From Acanthococcus lagerstroemiae (lineage: Eukaryota; Arthropoda; Insecta; Hemiptera; Eriococcidae), in contig CM063106.1 in NCBI GenBank assembly GCA_031841125.1, forward strand, positions 10,292,001 through 10,356,000: a stretch of DNA of 64,000 nt, given 5' to 3'. Positions within the stretch are counted from its first letter, which is position 1. Each line of letters starts with the position of its first letter. A program made the position numbers and the translations under genes. This document shows, one piece after another, positions 1-11,485 of this stretch. The notes below the pieces were generated by a model. The model searched no databases. It saw only the letters and a list, made by a program, of their open reading frames with translations, and was not told the DNA's origin.

Positions 1-1573
1 CCAAGTATAATTTTACTACATGCAATAAGTCAAATGCGTTGTCATAATTACGCGATTATATGTACATGCACATCTACCTACATATTATACGTAACATAAT
101 TTTTTGGTAAATCCTTTTTATGTAACTGTGAACACACTTAGAATTAACAATTCACTCAAATAGGTATTGTATAGACTTTTTTTTTTCTTTGGAAAACTAA
201 AAGCTATAAGTACCGCCTTACTAATTTTAAACTCGTCAAAATGCAAAAAGTAAATAAATTATTCGAGGGATCGAGAAAAAATTATTTTCTTATGGTCAAA
301 TGGAGTAACAATTTTTTAACAAGATTTTCTGTGGCTGGGGGTGGATTTCCTCAAGCAGTACTTAGACACAGTGCTCTTCACTAAATCTGACCAAAGTCCA
401 TTTTTTTCGAAATGGGTATTTAGACGATTTTAGAATTTAGAATTAGGGGAACGAAAAGCTGTCTGTAGGTCCATTCCCACATTTCTGCTGAATGACATCG
501 TCACTTATCGTGTATCATTGATCTTAGTCGAAGGAAATTAAAATTGCTTCTAAACTTTCCCATAGTAAAGCTTTTTATTTCCCATCACAATTGGAAATAG
601 TGTTAGTTATCATCTCGTACAATGACTTAATCGCGGGTATCGCTTCGTTTAAAAAATAGAAAAGCACTAATAATAAAGAAGTTCAATCGAAAAATGACGA
701 TCAATTTCCGCTGTCGAATTGAAGACGGCCCAATGATACAGATTTGTCACATAAAAAGAGGGCAACAATAGTGGAGAACTGTTACGTCATGCTCGTAGCA
801 GATTTTATTGTCCGATATCTACTTAAGATATAACTTGCTGTCGATGAAAGAAGTTCATGTCGGCATTTATTATTTTATTTATAATAGAATTATGATAACG
901 AAAAGGTAACCGCACAGCATAATGTGAGATAGAATGTCTCATGCAGCTCGCTCCCAGTTTTCGAAAAATCAGATAACGCTCCATTAGGTATAGGCCCAGG
1001 ACTTTTGTCAATAGTAAACTTTCTACGTAGAGAGTGCAAGCGATAAACAGACTTTATACCGACTAATTACACAGTAATGACGAAGAGCAAATAATTAAAT
1101 GCGAGCAAGGTAGTGAAAACTTTTCTTTTGCCACTTTAATCATCAGTTAATCGGTACATAGCACATTTTTTGTACAGTCAAAACGGCCTATGTCCACATA
1201 TTTTTATCACAATAGAGGGGCGTCGCCCGATTGCGTTCGGGTCAGTACGAGGAGATAGATTATTGAAGAAAATGAATGGTTTCATTGCGGCCCGATGTAG
1301 GCTTCGATTTTGCGTCCAGGCTCATAGTTATATTGCGTCCCAGTCCATTTAACGTCATCCAGAGTGCACAACGAGGTGGCGGACCGAACTACAGTCAAGA
1401 CTTTCAATATACATCCAGATAACTATTCTTCAAAATCTGAATAAACGGCGGAACTGAAAACGTGGAGGTGAGTGCACAACTTGCCCAGTTCAGAGATGCA
1501 GAAGAAAAAGCACCTATATAGATTTAGGTCTTATTTTGGAAATCTAATAGAAATTTTTGGCCAAAATGCAGCC
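1..1573. other. AT-rich intergenic DNA, no gene recognised
   Basis: No splice-bounded exon, RNA gene or transposon protein could be recognised. Short frames here lack codon character and start in AT-rich sequence. Two copies of TTGCGTCC at about 1310-1345 resemble the ends of the insertion at 53490-54601, so part of 1130-1350 may be a worn relative. Confidence 0.5.
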
Positions 1574-1577
1574 TTAA

Positions 1578-1933
1578 CCCTTTCGCTCCCAATTTTTTTC
1601 CCTTCAATTTGAATTATTTTTTTACTGGAAATTGTTGAATGGACTCCCCATAATACGAATCCGGTGTCGAAGAATTTTTCACTCCCCCTTGGACCCCCAG
1701 TGGACCTACGACAGCGTATGTCCCACTAGTAATGTAATGAGATTCAAAAAAATTATTTTAGAAACAATCACGCTACCTATCGAGACGTGAGTGAACTAAG
1801 ATATGCTTCTGTAGACTGTACGTAGGTACTCTACCAGTGGGATACAATTAGCACTGTTGTCAACGTATATTTGACCCAGTAGAATTTTTCAAAACCCATT
1901 GAGACAAACGGTGTCCTGTTGGGAGCGAAAGGG
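1578..1933. mobile_element. piggyBac-type MITE with TTAA target duplication
   Basis: A 356-bp non-coding element. Its ends are perfect 15-bp inverted repeats, CCCTTTCGCTCCCAA on the left and the reverse complement on the right. Both ends abut TTAA (1574-1577 and 1934-1937). TTAA targets and CCCTTT termini are typical of piggyBac-like elements in insects, so this is probably a non-autonomous derivative mobilised by a transposase elsewhere. No ORF is present. The signals are direct; the superfamily is inferred from the ends. Confidence 0.85.
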
Positions 1934-1969
1934 TTAAGACCACTCATACGCATTCAGATTGCGTTTTCT

Positions 1970-2200
1970 GCTTTTCGTTAAGATTATCAGATTCCGTTAG
2001 AACTGAATGAGACTTCTTCAGACTTGTTAAGCCTTGTTAGACTCTGATGAGACTCGTGCTGACTCCTTGAGATTTATCAGACCAAATTTTCAGGCATGTG
2101 AGATTGACTCGGATTCGTTCAGACTTTTTGACTATTTAGACTCACTGAGGCTGAGCTATGACTCATCCAGACTCCATCCCCATCGACAAAAAGAGGGTTA
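1970..2200. repeat. Degenerate short tandem repeat (AGACTC-type)
   Basis: Irregular repetitions of an AGACTCNTTGAGA-like unit of roughly 10-20 bases run through the block. Similar AGTCTT-rich stretches occur at 22920-23040 and 30420-30790. An open frame across it (2034-2240) comes from the repeat and is not called a gene. Confidence 0.5.
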
Positions 2201-2264
2201 CAGAGCCTCAGCACACAAAACAGCCAAAACTGAGGTTTGAGGCAACAGAGTGCTTCTTTTTCAA

Positions 2265-2500
2265 CCAGTTAGAGCGCAGGACGCAAACAGAAACGAGAAC
2301 GACAAGCGAGATGAGGTAATTTTGTGACGTTACTCGGTCAAACACAATTTTATGAAGGACGCAGTCGAACTATTAGTGAAGCACACTGTTTACATTTCGA
2401 ACGCAATCGAACTATTCGAAGCAAGGGGCAAAAACGGGACACAATAAGACTATGAAAAAGGTGTGAGGGCTACTTTTCGGACGCAGTTGATTGGCTTCTC
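2265..2500. repeat. Dispersed degenerate repeat, GACGCAGTCGAAC motif
   Basis: Four diverged occurrences of a GGACGCAGTCGAACTATT-like motif lie within 240 bases, spaced 50-70 bases apart. They suggest an eroded minisatellite. No coding signal. Confidence 0.4.
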
Positions 2501-2530
2501 CGCAGTAGAGGAGTCGACATTATCTGGAGA

Positions 2531-3260
2531 ATTTTATGAATTAGAGTCTACTGAAAGGCATAGTATGTCTAATTTTGTGCCAAACAAAAACTAAGAATTC
2601 AAAAATGTTGTTCCAAAACGGCCTCTATCCCAGAGATCCCCCACTTCGCGACTGTCATGCGCGTCTCCTGTACGAGGTACATTCAATATACGAGTATATA
2701 TTTCAACGTGATAAATTCCTGTAAGTGTTCTACTAGGCAACCTGACTATCAACCGTGACATATAGGTGTAATATAGTGATACACCAGGTTTTTTCTTCCC
2801 CGTGAAAAAAATATAAAACTGGACACAGGTCGTTTTAAAATATTGCTTCTCATCTGTACACCATTCCAATAACTGACTGAAAAATGAAGGTCATCAAATT
2901 TTCTTTTAAAGAATTTATATACCCTTTCCTCCGAATTGCTTTCAAAAGGTTTTATACAAGAACTTCAAAGTTTATTTTTTTAATAAATAAGTTTAACTTA
3001 AGTGATTAAAGCCCATAAGGCAATAATATTCACTATAATAAATTAAAAAAAAAAAAAATTTTAACTATAGGGTTGGTTTATTTATTAATATCTTATTTTA
3101 CATCTTGTGCCATACATGTACTATACTGACCTGGGGACCACATTTGCTTCTTAAGCTTATCGGCGCTCTGCAAGTCATTACAGTTTTATATATAGGTATT
3201 TTATAACTTTACTTTTTACTGTAACTATTGTACCTAGTTATGTGTACTTCTCTTTTTTAT
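2531..3260. other. Intergenic DNA, nothing recognised
   Basis: AT-rich sequence without a supportable gene or repeat boundary. Confidence 0.4.
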
Positions 3261-3269
3261 TCATAATTT

Positions 3270-3660
3270 CGTGAACATAATAGATGGTTTTCTATGTGAT
3301 TTCTTCTTCAGTGAACCAGTTTTGAATGGTTTCTTTTGTTATATTTGGCCCTGACTTGTTTGAAAATTAAACATTTTAAGAATGTGTGGTCAGGTATATC
3401 TGTTTCGTCACTTTTTCAATTTATGCACTTGTCTATTTCTGTTATTTTGTATTTTCTGAGATATTCTCCAAAGTTTCTATGCCCTGTTAGAAACTGAGTC
3501 AGGTAAACATTTGGTATTAATGCTTTGATTTCGAGGCTTTCCTCTAATATGTTAGATATTAGTGCAGCAGTTCTTCTTCCTGTTTTTCCATTTCTGCATT
3601 CTTCCTGTACAGACCATTATATTTCTTTATTTCTTTTACGTTTTCTTGTTTTTATCTTTC
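3270..3660 (-). pseudogene. C-terminal remnant of an R1/Jockey-like non-LTR retrotransposon
   Basis: On the minus strand one frame reads GRRTAALISN..., then LTQFLTGHRNFGEYLRKYK, then a short stretch with a D-x-P-D-H-T-x-x-x-C pattern. This resembles the region after the reverse transcriptase in R1 and Jockey type LINEs, where an LTGHG-x-F-x-x-Y-L motif precedes a C-x-x-C...H...C zinc knuckle. A TGA replaces one expected cysteine-region codon and another stop follows. No RT core is visible nearby, so this is a short dead fragment. The clade is less certain than the LINE assignment. Confidence 0.65.
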
Positions 3661-3849
3661 ATTCATTTGGGACAATTTTATCGTTTTGATTTGGTTCGTT
3701 TTTCGTAATTGTAGGTCTACAGGATATTAGTTGCAATGTAGGATACTGTTTTATACGCTGCTATAATACCCACTAGAATTTTTCCTTTGTTCTTTTCTTA
3801 TCTTTTTGTGTTTTTTATGCACAGTTTTGGATAGTAAATTATGGTACGG

Positions 3850-4019
3850 CAGTGGCGTAGCCAGCCAGACTTGGAATGAGGGGGTGGGGTCGTTTCACTT
3901 TTACAAGACTACAGGTGTAATATTTACTATTATCAGAATAAATTTTAATTTTTTCACATTGTCGGCCGGGGTCAAGGGGGCTCAGACCCCCCCCCCCCCC
4001 CCCCGTAGCTATGCCCCTG
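3850..4019. mobile_element. CAGTGGCGTAG-family MITE (hAT-like), copy 1
   Basis: A 170-bp element starting CAGTGGCGTAGCCAG and ending GTAGCTATGCCCCTG, so the ends are imperfect inverted repeats. The flanks are TGGTACGG and TGCTACGA, an 8-bp duplication with two changes. It contains a long poly-C run next to the right end. Relatives are at 12930-13059, 21635-21873 and 52206-52373; the last has a perfect 8-bp duplication. No ORF. Confidence 0.75.
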
Positions 4020-4027
4020 TGCTACGA

Positions 4028-6044
4028 TATTCTATTATAGACCTGAAAAGTGCCGATTATAAAATTTTCCTATCTGCATATTTCATGCCGGAAGTTTTAT
4101 TGCATAATCGTTTTCATTATGATCTAACGTATTCTGCTTTTTGATATTTTCTTCATTTTATACAGGGTTATGACAGCCGGAATGGTTTAAATTTTACTTT
4201 TTTTCTCGTTCCTTGCATACCTTTCCAGCCTAGGAATAATTTTCCGAAGAAATTCAACAAAATAAGAAACGACAAAATACAAATAATTTTGTACATTCAA
4301 ATCTTTCCAACAAGTGCTCGTGCATGTTTAGTTCCATCATTTCACGAAATATACAGTAAACACCTAATTGGAGACCTTATTCACAAAGTACCCGTACCCT
4401 TAGTTCAAAATTACCTCAGTCGGTTTTTTGGCTCCATCTGGTGGAGAAGGTCATTGTGCATTCCCAAGATGTTACAGATTATTTTTTCGCACTGAAGAGG
4501 ATAAAACTAGAATTTATTGAAGTACGTTCTTAAAGAAACCTGATCAGAGTGACTGTTTATATTTACAAACTAGATAGGTACTGTAAATCCACATGCATTA
4601 TCCAGACCGAGAAGACGAAAATTTTCCACTGTCGAGACGGCTTTGGGACAGCATATAGAATTTCTACCGAGAGCTCACATGCCTTCTTATCACTGACTGG
4701 TCTTTAATCCACAACTTTCCCACTTTGCGACCCTACAGCTCGAAAACTATGACACCGACAGTTTTCAAACTTTATTAGTGTTGCTGCTGTATCCTTGACT
4801 TTCCATTAAAACCATCAAATCAATGTTACCAACCTTACAAAGAATGGGAAGGTTTTTTCGCTTTCCCGTACTTTGCTGTTTTGAACTAAGGCACTTTGTG
4901 AATCCAGGTCTTCATTGTATTTCAGGAAAATATCAATTTTATAAAAACATCGAAAACTTGAGAACGAATGGGTATTGTGCAAAATGGTTTCCGACCGTGG
5001 CAGATCGTGAGGACTATGGGAACCTCAACTCTCCCCCCTACGAGTCATCAAGCCTCTACTACTTATTATCATATTCGAATAAGAAAGAAATTTTTAAGGC
5101 GTTCCCAACGTTCCTTAGACAAGTTCCTAAAACCGACTTTTAAGTCTTTACTGGCCAGTTTTTCTACATAGTAAACCAGAAAATGTTCATAAGGTCTTGA
5201 AGCTATTTTACGCTCGATTAAATCGAATTTGGGAGAGTGACAGGGATAATTTGAAAACTGTTTAGCGAGTTAGTGAATAAAAAAATAATAATAATACATC
5301 TGGAAGAGAATCCGGTGAATAAAATGTAATGAAAAATAATTTTTTTTAAATGAGAAACTTCGAATTTATTCAAACTTTGTTTGGAACCATCGTTATCTAC
5401 TTGAAATGTTCTCCCATGCAGGGGCGTTCCGAAAGGGGAGGGGTATCTATCCCCAAATGTTTTTGGAAGTCGGCAAATTTACCCAAAAATATGTTAAAGT
5501 CGGCTAAATCAGTAATCATGAGTATAAAAATACAGTCAGCACTTTCAAAATGAGTTCTACGCTAAATCACCAACATTATGACGAAGTTTATAAATTAATG
5601 ACTACCTAAGCTTTAAATGATTTAAGGATTATTCAGCCTTGCACTGATAAATCGAATAGACTTTCACGGGTATCGACTGCATGGCATGTCGTTCAGTTGA
5701 CAGATGATGATTCATGCAGTCCCGTGGCCGATTCAGAATCTAAAAATGGGTGCGCCCTGCCGGGGGTCATTTCATGCACCCTGGGACAGCTCCAAAGTTG
5801 GAAAACCATTAATCAAAGATATCATTTTATGATTCTCTATTATATTCTTAAAGGAACCACACCATGACACACTCGTGACGGCGCACTTTGTATTGGCGAA
5901 CGGTCAAAAACCGAAGGTTCTAGTTTGATGGATTCCATAATTACTATTTCATGGAACTAAATCGGTGTTTTCTGTTTTTCATGAGCTATATGCACGATAT
6001 AATGTACGTCTGTGCGATACATAATTGCTGAAAGTTAATTTTCT
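4028..6044. other. Intergenic DNA, no supported gene
   Basis: No gene is supported. Overlapping frames at 4823-5171 show no recognisable domain, no signal peptide and no conservation within the window. A stretch at about 5418-5470 begins CAGGGGCGTTCC and looks like one end of a MITE without its partner. The segment 5660-5820 is GC-richer but shows no feature I can name. Confidence 0.4.
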
Positions 6045-6345
6045 GTGTTCGAGGTACAACACTGAACCTTGGGACAAAAAAGTTAGTCAATTAAAAATGC
6101 ATTTCCGGCCCTTGTATTCGAGTTATACAGAATGCAAAATGGTGTGACTGGTGTCCCGAGATACAACACCGAACCTCGAGACAAAAATGGTAGTCAATTC
6201 AAAATGCATTCCCGGCATTTGCATTTTTGACTAGTTGTGACTTAGACTATAACTATATGTACCAGCTGTGTTTCGACTGAACGACCACAAACTTAGTTTG
6301 AAAATTCAATTTCAATGGAATGTGTCTCGCGGTACAACACTCTTT
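6045..6345. repeat. Tandem repeat, period about 108 bp, 2.3 copies
   Basis: Units starting near 6045 and 6153, plus a partial third near 6320, share a GGTACAACACYGAACCT-like start, a GTTAGTCAATT-like middle and an AAATGCATTYCCGGC end. The copies differ by about 15-20 per cent. No coding function is seen. Confidence 0.6.
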
Positions 6346-6695
6346 CCTATACAAATGCTGTTACTACTGAATGTATATTTTCAGCAATTTATAATCGGCT
6401 TAATAGCGGCTGGAAATTACGCTGATTTGCTATTTTCAAAGAGATCCGTGTCAGTATTCACGTTCTATCCGGTTTGGAGGACCAAGCTTTCTCGTTCCTA
6501 ATACGGGTACTAAAAATAACAGGACTAATTTTTTCGCCGCGCGTGTAGTAACCCTTCAAATCTGAAACTTTGCTGACTTGATAACCTAATAAGCTTTTCT
6601 TCTATCAGTCAATGTATTTGCGACCCCAGTATAAACGTTAGTTTTCCAATTGTGTCGCCTTGTTCAAGCTCGTGAATGTGATGCGTGTCACGAAA

Positions 6696-7330
6696 ATGAA
6701 GCAACGTACAATCGAGCCGGGGTATGTGATCAGTTTTTGAGTGAAATTTGGCGAATCCGGAAAGGAAGTGCTCAATAATGTGATTAAGGTGTTTGGTGAT
6801 ACAGTTATGAGTCATTAGTGGCTGTCCCAAAACTCAGCCCGAAAAAGGCGCGAAAGAGCAAATCCAAAGTCAAAACGATGATAATTTGCTTCTGTGATAG
6901 CAAAGGAGTGGTTCACAAGGAGTTTGTACCACCTAAGCAGACTGTAAATCAACAATGTTACGTCAAATTGCTCGAATGGTTACGAAGAAGAGCCGTTGGA
7001 GTTCGCCCAGGGGTCGCAAACACGTGGATTCTTCATCCTGACGGTGCGCCATGTCATCATGCCTTCAACATAACGCAATTCTTCACATTAAAAAACATCC
7101 GGATATGTCGCCGTATGACTTATTTCTCGTTGCCCCAGATCGAACAAATCGTAGAAAAACACATTTCGAATCAGTAACTGACATCCAAAGGTACGTGACG
7201 AGGATACTTCAGAAACTGCCGACTTGAGTGCCCCAATACTGATGAAAACTGGAAAAGGCGGTGGAATCAGTGTGTATAGCTGTTCAAGGGGAATGCGGGT
7301 TTTTCAAGAATTTGCACGAGAGAGGGGTTC
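6696..7330 (+). pseudogene. mariner transposase remnant, internally deleted
   Basis: Mariner transposases cut and paste TA-flanked DNA with an N-terminal helix-turn-helix region and a D,D34D catalytic domain. At 6696-6816 one frame shows the N-terminal part (VKFGESGKEVL..., FGDTVMSH) with an in-frame TGA. It jumps directly to the catalytic part at 6818-7177 (KSKVKTMIICFCDSKG, then VHKEFVPP, then WILHPDGAPCHH). The middle, including the first catalytic Asp, is deleted. After a frame change the third-Asp block SPYDLFL and a C-terminal stretch follow to about 7290. Terminal repeats were not found. Dead by deletion, frameshifts and a stop. Confidence 0.85.
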
Positions 7331-7629
7331 GGACCGCCCGCAGTAAAGGCATTCGAAATCAAAAAAACGAGACGGTATAGAGAAGGTGCTTGTATTGATG
7401 GACCGATAGTTAAAGTAAATCTTGTGAGGGTTAGCATAAACTATGACTGAACTGTAACTGGGTAATCCTTAGAAACTTGCCACATTTGATGTTTGAAAAG
7501 TTGAAAAACAGAAACCTATTTTATTCGAGTTTTTGTTTATTAGTACATGTATCCTACATGTTATTAATCACATTTGCCGGGAATTAATTTCTGCTGGGGA
7601 AGGGGGCACAGTGTTTCCAAAATTTGATG

Positions 7630-7752
7630 CCCACGACCTAGGAATTTCTTAGGTCGTGGTCGACAATGAAGAAACACGGTCTAGGAATTTTTTGGGTCGT
7701 GTCAACAATAGAAGGCCATAGACTAGGAATTTCTTGGGTTGTGGTGAACATC
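7630..7752. repeat. Three tandem hairpin units, about 50 bp each
   Basis: Each unit contains CTAGGAATTT(C/T)TT(A/G)GG flanked by inverted CACGACC and GGTCGTG words in the best copy, so each can fold into a short hairpin. Later copies have decayed stems. No associated gene. Confidence 0.55.
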
Positions 7753-7817
7753 TTTCAAGTCATGCTGCATATTCAGAAGCTTTTATAGTCATGCTGCAAT
7801 GAAATCTGAACGCAATA

Positions 7818-8186
7818 GACCAGTTTTGTGATGACGTCACAAAGTGTGTTACTACTCTCGGTTACGGTTAGAAGAAGTACCCGTCTTTTTTCGTGCGAAC
7901 GTAATAACTCCCATAAGAAAAACACGCGGAGCAAAGATCATTATGTTAATACCTAAGAATAAGAAATTTGTTAGAGGTCAGAAGTTTCTTAGCAAATGCT
8001 ACGAACCTTCTGGATTAAAAATATATACCTCTGCTTTCTAACAAATTTCTTATTCTCAGGTAGTAACATAGTGATCTTTGCTCCATGTGTTTTTCTTATG
8101 GGAGTCAATACGTTCATACGAAAAAATACGGGTACTTTTACTAACAGTAACTCACTGGTGTGACGTCACACAAAACTGGTCTATTA
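7818..8186. mobile_element. Foldback element with TGACGTCA near both ends
   Basis: A 369-bp palindromic element. The left arm begins AATAGACCAGTTTTGTGA and the right arm ends with its near-complement. Pairing continues for about 150 bases per arm with scattered mismatches, leaving a loop near 7985-8030. A TGACGTCA palindrome sits about 25 bases from each end. I could not identify a target duplication. The frame 7844-8041 runs through an arm and is not a gene. Confidence 0.7.
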
Positions 8187-8612
8187 GTAATGGGTAAGAT
8201 ATCTTGTCTAGTTTGTTTGATATTATGGGGAACGAATTACGTATTGATTGCAGGAAAAATATGTGCCATTTGAATTTTCCAAATCCAATGTGGATGCAAC
8301 TAGGTCCAAATAGAGCCGGTGCGAAATGACTCCGGGATTAACAGCCCCTGTCAACCCCCGGAGTCATTTTTATTGGCAATTTTGCCCAACTCGGCAAAAT
8401 TTCGGAAATTGATATTTCTTTTACACATCTATTTCAAATTTTTTTTTGCTTACCTAAAAATCAGTAAAATTGCAGGGGCAGATAAGCTACTTTCAAGAAC
8501 ATAATCTGTTTTAGCATAAAAGATCTCCAAGTTTTAATACATAACCGAGGTAATAAGACATAAAAAGACATATAATAACATAATTACCCATAATCTCCGA
8601 GATCTCAAATCG
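8187..8612. other. Intergenic DNA, nothing recognised
   Basis: Contains an inverted word CGGAGTCATTT / AAATGACTCCGG around 8325-8370, otherwise no feature. Confidence 0.4.
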
Positions 8613-10040
8613 CTGCGGGTTGCCTACCCTGCCCCTTAATTGCTCAATTTTCCAGGGGTAGCCTACCATCAGGAGGGGGTTAATGGTTGTGGAGGAAGCT
8701 CCTGAAGGGGAGGAGGGCCCCTGTGTTGGCGTGGGGAGGCCCTGGGGGGCAGGGGGTTAAGATGAGTAAGAGGACCCAATGGAGGAGAAAGTCCTTGGCG
8801 AGAGAGGGGACCAGGAAGAAAAATGGCCGAGGTGCGGGAGGGGCTGGTGGCAGGCTGGGGTCTTGAGGGGGAATGGCTCTCAAGGGGAGGGGTGGTCATG
8901 GTTGTGAGAGCTCCTGGGTGGATGGCCAGGGATCTTCAAGGGGGTTGGAGGACCATAGTGAGGACAGGGCTGTGAAGGGAGATAAATCCCAGGGGGTAAT
9001 CGTGGGTGAGGGGTCCTTGTGATGGAGGAAATCGTTGGTAGGAGAGGGTGGCCATTGAGGAAGGAGGAGGTATGGTGGGTGAGGGTTCTGGAGGGGCAGT
9101 AAAAATTTAGTGAGTAAAGGCCCGGGGTTATATGAGGTACTCATGGTGGCGGAGGGAGCTCCTGAAGACGAGGAAAATCACGGTGGTGGCGGGGACTGTA
9201 GAGGGAGATAACGGCCCGGGGTGGGGGTAATGATGAGTAAGAGATCCTGGTGGAGGAGGAAGTCCTGGGTGAAAGAGGGACTGGAGAGGGAAATGAAAGC
9301 CATGATGCGAGAGGGGCTGGTGGTGGGGGTCTGAAGGGGAAGGGTGGTCATGGTGATGGGAGCTTCTGAGTGGAGGACCAGGGGATCTTCGTGGGAGTTG
9401 GGATGAGGCGGCCGCCGAGAAAGAACAGTGGAAGAGGAAAGCTGTAGCGAAGGATTATGGCCGCAATTGGGAAGGGCGTAGTGATGGGTGAAGAAGTCTT
9501 GGTGGGGGTGGGAATGAGGGCACTCGGGGTGGAAGAGGGTCGTGGAGCGATGGAGAGGGTAATGTAAAGAGATTAAGGCCCAGTTGGTGGAGGTCAGTTG
9601 TAGTGGTCGATGGTTGTAGAGGTGAGGAGGAAGTCCAAGGAACAGGGCCTGCCCGGATGTGCAGAAGGAAAAGGTTCGCAGGGTGGATACTGCGCAGGTA
9701 AAAGACCATAGGGTAAGCACTGAAGCCTCTGGTAGGAGATTATGGCCGTTGTGGGGGAGGAGTTTGTGGCAGAGGAGGGCTACAACCGTTGAAGTGCGAC
9801 CGTGGTGAACGAGGGGGTCGTGGTGGAGGAGGAGGAGGAGGCTCGTGATGAAGAAAGGATGGAAGGGGAGAATTCAAGGTGGAAGATTGAGGACCGCTGA
9901 TAAAGGGGGAGCAAAAGAAGCGCAAAGCCAACCTCAACTCAGGAACAAAAGTTTTAGACCAAACAATGAGGGCTGTGACAGCGGGAGGTTGGGCCGCGAA
10001 GCCCCCTAGTTTTTCTAATTTTTAGGTAGGCAACCCACAG
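8613..10040. mobile_element. Purine-rich TIR element, 1.43 kb, non-autonomous
   Basis: The block is bounded by inverted repeats, CTGCGGGTTGCCTACC on the left and GGTAGGCAACCCACAG on the right (one mismatch). The interior is strikingly strand-asymmetric, with G and A dominating the + strand over more than 1.2 kb. It is built from degenerate GGAGGAAGTCC and GGGGGT words. Proline- and serine-rich open frames on the minus strand follow from this composition and are not called genes. A 12240-12925 block is a partial second copy. A similar end word, GCGGGTTGCCTACCC, occurs at 59850. No clear duplication flanks the ends. The superfamily is unknown. Confidence 0.6.
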
Positions 10041-10084
10041 TGCGTTCTTTTAAGGAAGGGGAGGAGCAGTTTTGGTTTGTAATA

Positions 10085-10400
10085 CATAGAGAGATGAAAT
10101 GGGACTTGCAGGACATCTAAACAGATTGAACAATAGTAGGTGGGCGAAAAAAGTAACTTTTTGGCAGATGTGGGGAGGAAAAAACCCAGGCAAGCTGAAA
10201 GCTAGGTGGTCAGACGACTTGAACAAAATGTTGAAACACCGCTTATTCCACAAAATTTCCGCTGACCGGACCGAATGGGCGAGGTTGAGGGAGGCGTTCG
10301 CCCAACAAGAGGGCTAGTACGATGACTGATTTATTAACAAATCGTAATTATCGAATAACTATGTAAATTCGTACTAAATAATCGCTATTATTATCACCGC
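10085..10400 (+). pseudogene. RTE-clade LINE, 3' end fragment
   Basis: The frame 10099-10317 gives a GLAGHLNR... SRWAKKVTFW block, then KARWSDDLNK, DRTEWARLREAF and QQEG. That is the C-terminal tail typical of RTE ORF2 proteins, downstream of the reverse transcriptase. It matches the tails at 33040-33262 and 29480-29700 in order of motifs. A TAG ends it at 10315-10317 and an ATT-rich tail follows near 10386. It directly abuts the right end of the purine-rich element. Only the tail is present, as expected for 5'-truncated LINE insertion. Confidence 0.8.
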
Positions 10401-10413
10401 CTCTCTTCCAGGG

Positions 10414-10570
10414 CTGTGCAGAGGAAATCCGGGCCCAGGGGGGATGTAAAAAGTAGGGGGGAAAAGAAAAAAAGAAACACAATGTTTTTAGGGCCCTTTT
10501 TAGCACTGGCGGCGGGCCCTTAGTGGGCCTTCAAAAAACTCGATCCCGGGGAAACCCCCGCTCTGCACAG
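10414..10570. mobile_element. Short TIR element, CTGTGCAGAG ends
   Basis: Starts CTGTGCAGAGG and ends CCGCTCTGCACAG, giving roughly 10-bp inverted ends with GC-rich subterminal regions. It is 157 bp without an ORF. No convincing duplication was found, so boundaries may be off by a few bases. Confidence 0.45.
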
Positions 10571-10639
10571 GTCATCTGCTCTCTTCTGCGAAGCGTCCTT
10601 TCAGTCCTTAGATTTCCCGGAGCGCCCGAAAAAGCCAGT

Positions 10640-10800
10640 CCGTGTATGCTCACACGGTTCACTTTCCAATAATACCACTATTGATAGCTTTCAATAACAT
10701 TCGTCCATTTACCCCAGCGAAAAAACTAAAAAAAAACAAAAAACACTTGGAAAATGTGTAAAATAGCCCCAATTTACGGTAGGTACGTTATTTCTAAGTG
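10640..10800 (-). repeat. Interspersed repeat E, copy 1
   Basis: This stretch, including GGAAAATGTGTAAAATAGCC and CCATTTACCCCAGCGAAAAA, is the reverse complement of 26100-26215. It is a dispersed repeat with A- or T-rich core and no coding capacity. Confidence 0.65.
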
Positions 10801-11274
10801 AAGATGCAACATTCTTGTTGGAACCATCATCAAAGTTCAAAAAACCTTTCTTACTTATTACAAAATTCTAAAATCCTGATTGAGATGGGGGGGGGGGTTA
10901 AGCACCACTCCTTGTTGTGCCCATATTTTTGTGCTACAAAAAATGCCTCCGTGTAATATTAAGCCTCAGGTCTCGCAAACGCTAACACCGCCTCTGAAGG
11001 CTATTCGCACGAAGTAAAATACAATCGGTGAGCAGAACATCTATCTGAATTTATAACACTATTAAATGGCGTCAACTAATGTCGGTGTGTGTACCTTTTT
11101 TTAAAATCTAGTTCTCTCCTCACACTTTGATAGGATGTACAGTTATCGTCTGCGCCCAGTGACCTCAGATTAGTTAAAGTACAGAACTAGTTCGCCGTCT
11201 CTTTGCAAAGTCCGAATCTGGTGGCGGAGGCAGATCCGCGCAGCAGGTGTCCTCCGACAGTGCATCGGCACACG

Positions 11275-11485
11275 ATGGCAACGAATCTGCTCAACTTCCT
11301 GTTGCTTTTGCGTGTCGTAATTTTATCATATTTTAATGTGTGCGGCGTACACGGCGCTTCGATCCGGTATGATCAGAGCCAGTTTGGTGACTACAACGTA
11401 CAGATTCATCTCAAAAACATCGAATTATACGCCATCTTGGACGAAGGCATTCTTAATAGCGAGGTAATGGTTACTATTAATAACG
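11275..11485 (+). CDS. Gene A exon 1: signal peptide and N-terminus of a small secreted protein
   Basis: The ATG at 11275 has a good context (ACG before, G after) and opens a 27-residue signal peptide with a run of leucines, then a mature start near ASIRYDQSQFGDYNVQIHL. That block resembles gene B (RFDQRQDGDLNIQAHL), which supports it as real coding sequence. I end the exon at 11485, before GTGCAA, because this leaves one base that joins exon 2 in frame. A stronger-looking GTAATG donor at 11464 is out of phase with exon 2 and would need an extra exon. The open frame upstream of 11275 starts with TTG and is probably 5' UTR. Function unknown; secretion is predicted from the leader. Confidence 0.7.

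Noticed and set aside
4823..5171. Two overlapping frames of 106 and 67 residues
   Set aside because: They use the same DNA in two phases and neither has a recognisable motif or coding bias that I can support.
9178..9937. Long proline/serine-rich minus-strand frames, up to 180 residues
   Set aside because: They lie wholly in the purine-rich repeat, overlap one another in different frames, and recur in the partial repeat copy at 12136-12826. Composition explains them.
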